Part shown: piece after piece, positions 4,725 to 10,239 of the stretch
Position numbering within the stretch: the stretch's first letter is position 1
Layout: every line of letters starts with the position of its first letter
Origin: an uncultured Treponema sp.
Lineage (GTDB): Bacteria > Spirochaetota > Spirochaetia > Treponematales > Treponemataceae
Assembly (NCBI GenBank): GCA_937900125.1
Contig: CALCEK010000256.1
Location: forward strand, 1-10,239
Reading direction: 5' to 3'
Length of the DNA: 10,239 bases
Program-made: the position numbers and the translations under genes
The notes under the pieces: model-generated
The model's database searches: none
Told to the model about the DNA's origin: nothing
Seen by the model: only the letters and a program-made list of their open reading frames with translations

Positions 4725-6242
4725 GTGGAACGTGGGAAAAAGATTTCGGTAGATGAAGATAAAATTCGAAAGGCAATTCAGGCTGGCATTCCGCTTACGG
4801 TAACAACATATACGCTTCCGCACGAAATGGAAGAGTATATGGCGGATGTATTGCATTCGTTTTTGCAAAACTTAAATCAAGGGCAAATGACGGACACTCT
4901 GTCTTATTGCCTAAAAGAGCTCACAAATAACGGCAAAAAAGCCAACACAAAGCGCATTTACTTTGAAGAAAAAAATCTTGACATTTTTAATCCTGCCGAT
5001 TACGAGCAAGGAATGACAACTTTTAAGCGCGACACACTTTCTCACATTGACCATTATTTGGGGTTGCAAAAAAAACGCGGGCTTTTTGTAAAAATGACGC
5101 TCCAAGCGCGAAAAGACAAAATCATTTTGGAAGTTTCAAATCGCTCGGAATTGACCGTTTTTGAGTACAAAAGGATTCACGATAAACTTACACGTGCCTT
5201 GCAGTACAATTCTGTGGAAGAAGGAATTTTGCAGTTATTAGACGATTCTGAAGGTGCGGGATTGGGTTTAGTAATGATGGCACTTATGCTCCGCAAACAA
5301 GGCGTTTCTGAGGAAAATTTTTTGGTTGTGAGCGGCAGCGGAGAAACTCACTTCCGAATCCTTGTTCCATTTTTTGACGGACTTGACAAAGACATTGCTT
5401 TTCTTTCTAAAGAATTTGTCGCACTCGTGGAAGGGCTTCCAGAATTCCCCGAAAATGTTGCATTGCTCGGCAAAATGCTAGACAATCCCGAAAGCAAAAT
5501 GAGCGATATTGCGCATCAAATTTCGCTTGACGTTTCGCTTACAAGTGAGCTTTTAAAATTGGTAAATTCAGCGGCGTTTTCTCTTGCAACTCCGTGCATG
5601 AACATTGGCGACGCGGTAAAATTTGCGGGCTTGCGCGGAATTAGAAATCTTTTGTATTCCATAGGTTCGTTGCAAACGCTATCGCAAAACGCAAATAACA
5701 AACGCGAACTGTGGAAACATTCTTACCAAACGGCATTTTACGCTTACAATTTGGCTAGAACGTATTGCCGTTCCGAACGCACTTCTATAGATGACAGTTT
5801 TGTTTGCGGACTTTTGCACGATATGGGAAAAATTGTTTTTGAAACCGCCCGCCCGCAACTTTTAGAAAAAATCAGCGACCTGTGCCACGAGCGAAATGCC
5901 ACTCCGCTTTTTTTTGAGCGACTTGTTGCGGGAATGAATCACAGCGAAATTGGCGCACTTTTAGCGGATAAATGGAATTTTCCTCCGATGATTTCTACGG
6001 TGATTCGATTTCATCACAATCCATTTGACGCTCCAGCGGAAGCGCAAAAACTTACGGCGATCATTTATTTAGCCGATATGTTGACTCATCATTCAGAAGG
6101 AGATGTTTCTTTGCAACAATTTGACCCAAATGTACTTTCGCTATTTGATTTAAATTCTTTAGACGATTTACGAGATTTAAGCCACCGCCTAAAAGCTTTA
6201 TACATCGAAGGACAAAAACGCGAAAAATCCTTCGCCAAATAA
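4725..6242 (+). CDS. GHKL-ATPase-like / HDOD signalling protein
   Basis: This encodes 505 residues with two parts. The N-terminal region (about 55-217) looks like a histidine-kinase-type ATPase fold: an N-box-like KELTNNGKKAN (64-74), VSNRSEL (137-143) where DxGxG is usual, and a glycine-rich DSEGAGLGL (174-182). The C-terminal region (about 230-440) is an HDOD domain, beginning VEGLPEFPENV and including the helix LLKLVNSAAF. Unlike many HDOD domains it keeps a plausible full set of HD metal ligands: His332, HD at 365-366, His406, His430/431 and Asp451. No GYP motif is seen. No kinase phospho-acceptor helix, receiver or membrane segment is visible, so it is probably a soluble regulator. The start is a GTG at 4725; the next in-frame ATG is about 34 codons later and would remove part of the N-terminal helix. 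Role (second-messenger turnover, scaffold or anti-sigma-like) is unknown. Confidence 0.8.
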   Translation: MERGKKISVDEDKIRKAIQAGIPLTVTTYTLPHEMEEYMADVLHSFLQNLNQGQMTDTLSYCLKELTNNGKKANTKRIYFEEKNLDIFNPADYEQGMTTFKRDTLSHIDHYLGLQKKRGLFVKMTLQARKDKIILEVSNRSELTVFEYKRIHDKLTRALQYNSVEEGILQLLDDSEGAGLGLVMMALMLRKQGVSEENFLVVSGSGETHFRILVPFFDGLDKDIAFLSKEFVALVEGLPEFPENVALLGKMLDNPESKMSDIAHQISLDVSLTSELLKLVNSAAFSLATPCMNIGDAVKFAGLRGIRNLLYSIGSLQTLSQNANNKRELWKHSYQTAFYAYNLARTYCRSERTSIDDSFVCGLLHDMGKIVFETARPQLLEKISDLCHERNATPLFFERLVAGMNHSEIGALLADKWNFPPMISTVIRFHHNPFDAPAEAQKLTAIIYLADMLTHHSEGDVSLQQFDPNVLSLFDLNSLDDLRDLSHRLKALYIEGQKREKSFAK

Positions 6243-6258
6243 CAAAAAATCGTCACCC

Positions 6259-6300
6259 ATCATGTTATGAACAACAGGCTTTGCCAGTGAAACATCTGCG
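6259..6300 (+). repeat. Dispersed palindromic repeat, family 2, copy D
   Basis: ATGTT (6262-6266) and AACAT (6291-6295) flank a 24-base centre with GGCTTTGCC. It aligns without gaps to the copy at 4179-4220. It lies between two convergent genes. Confidence 0.75.
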
Positions 6301-6320
6301 AATCTTTGTAGCACAAAAAC

Positions 6321-7253
6321 TCAAATTTTCAAACTGTAAATATCGTAATAAAAAAATAGTTTTCCTAAAATGTATTTGTCGCAGGCGAGTTCGGAAAATG
6401 TTATAAGTTTGCCGTCTAAAATGTCTAAATCTTCACTCATTGGCGGGGCAGAAAGAATGTTTGTGTCGTCAGACAAAAATGTAAGAGGAAGCCCCAAATA
6501 TTCTGTTTTTTGTGGCGCATCTTGTTTTTGGTAAATGTAAAAATGAGAAGGATTTAATGCCCAACTTGTAGAAAGCACAATTTTTCCATCAGGGAAAAAC
6601 GCCATTCCTTGAACGTCATTCGGAATTGAATAAATTTCTACGGGAACGGGATTTTTTTCAAAATCTTTGCGAATATATTTTGTGGCTATAGCATAATGAG
6701 TTTGACCGTTTTGTTCAATTTTGTGTTCACAATCATATTTACCGCTATGATGAAATTCTCCCACGTACAAAAATTCGGTGTCGGCAAATACAAAAGAAGA
6801 ATGATTGTTCACCAAAACAGGCGCACCAATTTCAACAAAATCATTTGCAAGTTCAGATTCGTCAAAAACGTAAACTCCCACGCCTTCATTCGCAAGATAA
6901 AATTTTCCTTCAATATATTGCAGTCCGCCCGTGTGTCCCAAAAAATCAGTTCCCTCACTTTTTAAATTGTGAAAAATGACCTGCTTTGTTTTTTGATTTA
7001 TGGTATAAATTCGGCTAGGAGAATGATTTGCCATATATCCTGCGGTGACAAAAAGCCCTTCTTTGCTGTCAAAAGTGCAACCTTGCGGAACGAATTTTTT
7101 GTTCAACCCTGGATTTTTTGCCTCTTTTTTGTAAATTGCATAAAAATCATGGTAAACAAAACGCTCTCCAATGTTCAAAATTGCAAGAATCCCCGCGCAA
7201 ATGCAAAACACCCAAACAACACATTTTACAAAAATCTTTAACCCTTTCTGCAT
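6321..7253 (-). CDS. Membrane-anchored beta-propeller-like protein, unknown function
   Basis: This encodes 310 residues. Residues 7-28 form one hydrophobic segment (a signal anchor; WVFCICAG is not a convincing lipobox), so the body is probably outside the inner membrane. The rest has propeller-like repeats: FVPQG (54-58) followed by GLFVTAGYM, then SRIYTI, GHTGGL (106-111), GKFYLANEG, NNHSSF (149-154) and VGEFHH (164-169), then VQGMAFFPDGKIVLSTSW. This succession of blade motifs recalls SMP-30/NHL-type propellers and uncharacterised Firmicutes proteins with PQG...GHxGG motifs; I know no function for them. The start has TAGGA 7 bases upstream and a promoter at 7302-7275. It is convergent with the HDOD gene. 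Histidine-rich spots could bind a metal, which is speculation. Confidence 0.75.
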   Translation of the reverse strand: MQKGLKIFVKCVVWVFCICAGILAILNIGERFVYHDFYAIYKKEAKNPGLNKKFVPQGCTFDSKEGLFVTAGYMANHSPSRIYTINQKTKQVIFHNLKSEGTDFLGHTGGLQYIEGKFYLANEGVGVYVFDESELANDFVEIGAPVLVNNHSSFVFADTEFLYVGEFHHSGKYDCEHKIEQNGQTHYAIATKYIRKDFEKNPVPVEIYSIPNDVQGMAFFPDGKIVLSTSWALNPSHFYIYQKQDAPQKTEYLGLPLTFLSDDTNILSAPPMSEDLDILDGKLITFSELACDKYILGKLFFYYDIYSLKI

Positions 7254-7274
7254 TTTTATTTCCTAACCTTTTTT

Positions 7275-7302
7275 AGCGTATCACACTTTTGCAAATTGTC
7301 AA
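7275..7302 (-). promoter_or_regulatory. Predicted promoter of the propeller gene
   Basis: A perfect TTGACA (7302-7297) is followed after 16 bases by TACGCT (7280-7275), which is preceded by TGA (extended -10). The start would be near 7268, leaving a short leader that includes the ribosome binding site. Confidence 0.55.
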
Positions 7303-7307
7303 GAAAT

Positions 7308-7350
7308 GGGTGTTGCCTCGTTCGCTTAGACTACGCTTAGGCAAACGAAG
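7308..7350. other. Hairpin-prone sequence between two minus-strand genes
   Basis: TTGCCT (7313-7318) pairs with AGGCAA (7339-7344), and CGCTTAG occurs twice in between. GGGTGTTGCC at 7308-7317 also occurs at 238-247 beside the nested inverted repeats, so this may be another small dispersed repeat. No U-run follows on the minus strand. Confidence 0.4.
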
Positions 7351-7362
7351 TGTGCATTTTGT

Positions 7363-7593
7363 TTAGTCAATTACCCAGCCCGCTTTAATCATTTCGTCAA
7401 TGTTTGCAAACTCGGCGATTACCTCGTCGCTTGGAACAGGAAAATTATATTCCTTTTTTAGACCAACGATTTTTATGCCGCCGCTGTCGCGCTTACTCAT
7501 CATGCCAAAGTTCCAGTCAAGGCTCTTCATCATTGTACCCGGATACGCCTCGCTTTTTGTGCGTTCTATAAGCTCATCGCTCCATGTTCCCAT
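7363..7593 (-). CDS. Small protein of unknown function downstream of fic
   Basis: This encodes 76 residues, starting MGTWSDELIERTKS and ending EMIKAGWVID. It is mixed in charge with no signal peptide, membrane segment or cysteine. The C-terminal half, FPVPSDEVIAEFANIDEMIK, looks helical. I do not recognise it. ATG 7591-7593 is chosen because AGGA lies about 9 bases upstream; an in-frame TTG at 7623 would add ten residues and has no ribosome binding site. It lies 101 bases after the fic stop codon on the same strand, with no clear terminator between, so cotranscription is possible. Many Fic proteins have a small partner, but the inhibitory motif is already inside this Fic protein, so calling this an antitoxin would be guesswork. 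Confidence 0.65.
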   Translation of the reverse strand: MGTWSDELIERTKSEAYPGTMMKSLDWNFGMMSKRDSGGIKIVGLKKEYNFPVPSDEVIAEFANIDEMIKAGWVID

Positions 7594-7694
7594 ATTCACA
7601 TTTCCTCTCTTAAAGTTTAGCAAGTTTTGTGAATGTTTGCTATTAATATAGGTGAATTTTGGGAAAAATTTTCTAAAAAATAGGGAAATTTTCG

Positions 7695-8891
7695 CTAAAT
7701 TCTATAAATTTTCCCCATTTTAGCTAAATTTTCCTCAAATTCTTTACCTCGCACATATCCTGAAAGTCGTTTGTTGATTGCGACGGTTTCCATAAGACCT
7801 TTCTGAACGAGTCCTTCAAGGTCGGAGCGGATTGTCTTTATCGAAACGCCGAATCTTGTTTCAAGACCTTTGCTCGTGAACACTGCGGCGGGATTTTTAT
7901 CACACATTTTCACAATCTGAATCTGCCGTTCGTTCAAGCCAGGAATTCTGTATTCTAGCAGTGCGGAACTTTCCTTTGATTTTCTATCGAGGTAAATTTT
8001 TAGTTCATCGAACGCTTTGTTTAGGACTTTCAGATTATATTGAATAAAATAACCCAAATCAAAATCATCGTGTTCGGTGTACAAGAATGCCTTCTCGTAC
8101 TGGACTTTGCTCTTGTAAATCACGCGCGAAATCGAAAGATACTCGGCGAGCCAGTAGCCCTTTTTGAGCATATACCAGTAAAAAAGCGAGCGGGCGGTTC
8201 TGCCGTTTCCGTCAACGAATGGGTGAAGGTACGAAATCAAAAAGTGAATGATAATCGCCTTTATGATTGGGTGAATAAATTTTTTGCCTTCATGATTGAC
8301 AAAATCGCAGAGTGTGGCGACTGCGCTAGGAATTTGAGCATAAGACGGTGGCTCGTGCGCAACTTCGCCAGTGATTCCGTTCACAACAAAAATATTGTCG
8401 TCCGTTCTGAATCTACCTTCGTCATTTTTGTCATCGAGCGTTTTTTCCGTAATCTGCCTATGAATTTCAAGGAGAAGTTCTGCCGAAAACTCATCGTCCT
8501 TGTGTTCGGAAAGATAACGAATCGTGTTGTAGTTGTTCAGAATCATCTGCTCGCTTTTGTCTTTTGGCTTTGCCTGTTTTCGGAGCATATCTTTTGCAAC
8601 TTTTCGAGTGGTTGTTGCTCCTTCCATTTGGCTTGAAGCAATCGCTTCTTCCATAATCGAACTTAAAAGATAATAATGGCGATTTCTGTCAGAAAGAATG
8701 TCGGTCGAAGAAAGTGTTCCACCAAAATTCATGTCGAAATTGTGCAGAAGTTCCTGAGTCCGATTGGTTTCGGTGTAAAAAAGCGGAATATTCAGAAAAA
8801 AGACGAAGTTTCCGTTGATTTTGCGCGAGCGTTTTACAGCGTTCCAAAAATTTTCCGCGTCAATCCCTTTAGGATTGAAGTTATATATCAT
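7695..8891 (-). CDS. Class II Fic protein with C-terminal winged helix
   Basis: Fic enzymes usually transfer AMP from ATP to a hydroxyl side chain of a target protein; the cellular target here is unknown. The 398 residues hold an N-terminal helical region with the inhibitory motif SSQMEG (86-91, matching [S/T]xxxE[G/N]), whose Glu90 blocks productive ATP binding; this N-terminal placement defines class II. GRFR (159-162) and HEPPS (179-183) form the flap region, and the active-site loop HPFVDGNGRTAR (223-234) is complete, with catalytic His223. Residues about 318-382 form a winged-helix DNA-binding domain (ERQIQIVKMC...SIKTIRSDLEGLVQKG), so it may also bind DNA or regulate itself. All key residues are intact. 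It is transcribed away from the recombinase gene 80 bases to its right, which suggests an accessory island. No Shine-Dalgarno sequence is present. Confidence 0.93.
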   Translation of the reverse strand: MIYNFNPKGIDAENFWNAVKRSRKINGNFVFFLNIPLFYTETNRTQELLHNFDMNFGGTLSSTDILSDRNRHYYLLSSIMEEAIASSQMEGATTTRKVAKDMLRKQAKPKDKSEQMILNNYNTIRYLSEHKDDEFSAELLLEIHRQITEKTLDDKNDEGRFRTDDNIFVVNGITGEVAHEPPSYAQIPSAVATLCDFVNHEGKKFIHPIIKAIIIHFLISYLHPFVDGNGRTARSLFYWYMLKKGYWLAEYLSISRVIYKSKVQYEKAFLYTEHDDFDLGYFIQYNLKVLNKAFDELKIYLDRKSKESSALLEYRIPGLNERQIQIVKMCDKNPAAVFTSKGLETRFGVSIKTIRSDLEGLVQKGLMETVAINKRLSGYVRGKEFEENLAKMGKIYRI

Positions 8892-8896
8892 AAATC

Positions 8897-8902
8897 ATTA
8901 TA
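8897..8902 (-). promoter_or_regulatory. -10 box of fic, five bases before the start codon
   Basis: A perfect TATAAT on the minus strand is separated from the ATG by GATTT only. No good -35 lies at the usual distance. A TTGACC at 8940-8935 with an 18-base spacer to TAAATT is an alternative that would give a short leader. Confidence 0.45.
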
Positions 8903-8943
8903 TTGCAATAATTTACAATATCGCTATCTGTAAGGTCAAACAG

Positions 8944-8972
8944 TTGTACAAACAGATTTTCGGGGTGTACAA
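8944..8972. promoter_or_regulatory. Paired TGTACA sites overlapping the recombinase start
   Basis: TTGTACA (8944-8950) and TGTACAA (8966-8972) are a perfect inverted repeat. The core TGTACA is itself a palindrome, and the two cores are 21 bases apart, two turns of the helix, so both face the same side of the DNA. The second overlaps the ATG. This could be an operator shared by the divergent genes or a recombinase binding site. Confidence 0.5.
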
Positions 8973-10171
8973 TGCGTTACAGAAGTCCTTACATACTTTT
9001 CAAGAAGACTCTCAAATCCGGGCGCAAGGTCTGGTATTTTTATTATTATGATGAACGAAATATCCGCCATCAACATTCAACAGGCTGCAAAACTAAGGCA
9101 GAGGCTGAAATTGTATGCCTTGAATTATATCGCTCTGGCTCAATACCCGCATTGAACCCCATTTTACTTGCCTCATGTCCGTCTAGTTCAACTATACTGC
9201 AAACAGACAAAAACGAAAAGGACAAAGTTCCTCTCTTCCGTGATTTCTTAAAAACTTGGTTTGATTATGATAAATGCGAGTATATACAAAGCAGATTACA
9301 GTTCGGATATATTATCACAAGGACTTATGCCGAAAAACGACGAAGAGAAAATGATTTGTACCTTCTACCTTTCTGGGGAAACTATCGGCTTGATGAAGTT
9401 TCAGAGCCGCTTTGTGACAAATGGATTACCTATCTGAAAAAAAAGCGGAATCTAAGCAATGCCACTATAAACAGCATTCTCAAAGGATTCAAAGTTCTTC
9501 TAGCGTATGCCTTCAAAAAGGACATGACGAAAACTAACCTTGCGAAGAAAGTGAACATGCTTAAAAATAATTCCAAAACGCACGGAATCTTTACGAAGGA
9601 TGAAGTCAAACGACTTTTTGATGAAAATAACATCGATTCCGTTTGGAATGGGAAAACTATGCATTACACCATTAACCTCCTGGCATCAAAAACGGGATTG
9701 CGAATCGGTGAAATCCTCGCACTTAGGAAAGAGAACCTTTTTCCCGACCATCTTCTTATAAATCATGGTTGGAATGATAAACTCGGACTGCAAGATACAA
9801 AAAATCACAAAAGCCGAATCGTACCTATTTCCAATGATATGCACAGGCGGCTTTGTGAAATTGCAGAAGCACAGGCAGAGGGGGAATATATTTTTTCTGC
9901 GACAAATGGAAAACGACCTCTCTACAGAAGCGATATTTCAGAAAGATTCAAACGCTCACTCGCGGCAATTGGAATTGATGAAGAAGAAAGAAATGATAGG
10001 TTTCTCAGTTTCCACAGTTGGCGGCACTACGCGAACAGCCGCCTCGTGAACAGCGGAATTCCTAAGTCCATCGTTCAGAGCATAATCGGTCATGTGAACG
10101 ACGATGCGATGACCGAGCATTACACGCATGTTTCTTTGGATGAGGCTTTGCGGGTGCTTGATGTGCTGTAA
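8972..10171 (+). CDS. Tyrosine recombinase / phage-type integrase
   Basis: This encodes a 399-residue site-specific recombinase. Residues 1-55 form a basic, aromatic-rich N-terminal domain like the arm-binding domain of integrases (KSGRKVWYFYYYDE). About 86-190 is the core-binding SAM-like helical domain, and 205-399 is the catalytic domain. The catalytic set is complete: Arg244 (TGLRIGE), Lys277 (DTKNHKSRIVPI), His348 and Arg351 (HSWRH), His374 (IIGH) and the nucleophile Tyr384 (EHYTHV). The length fits integrases of genomic islands and conjugative elements rather than XerC/D (about 300). No tRNA or clear att core is visible in the window, so I cannot say whether it moves an element to the right or inverts a nearby segment. 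The start has only a weak GGGGTG ribosome site. It faces a minus-strand gene 13 bases after its stop. Confidence 0.93.
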   Translation: MRYRSPYILFKKTLKSGRKVWYFYYYDERNIRHQHSTGCKTKAEAEIVCLELYRSGSIPALNPILLASCPSSSTILQTDKNEKDKVPLFRDFLKTWFDYDKCEYIQSRLQFGYIITRTYAEKRRRENDLYLLPFWGNYRLDEVSEPLCDKWITYLKKKRNLSNATINSILKGFKVLLAYAFKKDMTKTNLAKKVNMLKNNSKTHGIFTKDEVKRLFDENNIDSVWNGKTMHYTINLLASKTGLRIGEILALRKENLFPDHLLINHGWNDKLGLQDTKNHKSRIVPISNDMHRRLCEIAEAQAEGEYIFSATNGKRPLYRSDISERFKRSLAAIGIDEEERNDRFLSFHSWRHYANSRLVNSGIPKSIVQSIIGHVNDDAMTEHYTHVSLDEALRVLDVL

Positions 10172-10184
10172 AAATTACTGTCGC

Positions 10185-10239
10185 TTACAGCCCTTTCTGA
10201 ATCAGCTCGATTACCTGCTGCTTGGTTTTCTCACGCTCA
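10185..10239 (-). CDS. C-terminal end of an unknown gene, runs off the window
   Basis: The minus strand reads EREKTKQQVIELIQKGL and then TAA at 10187-10185. Only about 17 residues are visible, a charged amphipathic helix typical of a protein C-terminus; the other two minus-strand frames are either stop-broken or poor. It converges on the recombinase gene. Restriction-modification genes often neighbour Fic and recombinase genes in islands, but nothing in this fragment identifies it. Confidence 0.4.
   Translation of the reverse strand, partial: EREKTKQQVIELIQKGL

Noticed and set aside
6243..6320. A terminator between the two convergent genes
   Set aside because: The only structure is the family 2 repeat copy, with a weak 5-bp arm pair and no T-run at the expected place.
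8040..8636. A 198-codon plus-strand reading frame
   Set aside because: It is fully antisense to the conserved core of fic and its translation shows no family motif; it arises from the codon pattern of the real gene.
10185..10239. End of a type I restriction-modification subunit
   Set aside because: The context (Fic plus recombinase) makes it tempting, but 17 residues of helix without a motif cannot support the assignment.

Overview
The window looks like chromosome of a spirochaete, most probably a host-associated Treponema. The reasons are two lipoproteins with a loose spirochaete-type lipobox followed by Ser/Thr-rich linkers, the style of the orotate phosphoribosyltransferase and the GHKL/HDOD protein, AT-leaning DNA with long A/T runs, and a cytoplasmic family 43 glycoside hydrolase that suggests a life on plant or host glycans. 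This is inference from composition and protein families; no rRNA or tRNA gene is present to confirm it.

Layout from left to right. The window opens with the truncated 3' end of a flavodoxin-like gene (1-100, +), which stops just before a cluster of intergenic repeats (111-292). Two lipoprotein genes follow on the minus strand (1673 to 298), probably one operon. Their upstream region (1674-1956) carries no gene but is packed with back-to-back perfect palindromes. pyrE (1957-2664, +) and a GH43 gene (2645-4078, +) overlap and are probably translationally coupled. The gene-free stretch 4079-4724 holds two kinds of dispersed palindromic repeat, a strong Rho-independent terminator and a candidate small RNA on the minus strand. 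A GHKL-ATPase/HDOD fusion protein (4725-6242, +) converges on a membrane-anchored beta-propeller-like protein (7253-6321, -). The right end looks accessory: a 76-aa orphan protein (7593-7363, -), a class II Fic protein with a C-terminal winged helix (8891-7695, -), a divergent tyrosine recombinase (8972-10171, +), and the last codons of a further minus-strand gene.

Two themes run across the window. First, the intergenic spaces hold at least two repeat families. One has terminal arms that change in a compensated way between copies (ATATT/AATAT, ATGTT/AACAT, ATTCT/AGAAT), which is the signature of a conserved hairpin or cruciform rather than of conserved sequence. The two families occur in the same order at two separate places, so they may travel as one unit. 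Second, pyrE, the HDOD gene and fic each have a good -10 box only 5-7 bases before the start codon and no usable Shine-Dalgarno sequence, so they are predicted to make leaderless mRNAs, while the lipoprotein genes and the propeller gene have normal ribosome binding sites.

There is no complete, self-evident new defence or biosynthetic system. The most promising undescribed items are the structured repeat families, the palindrome chain at 1701-1862 and the candidate small RNA at about 4386-4480.
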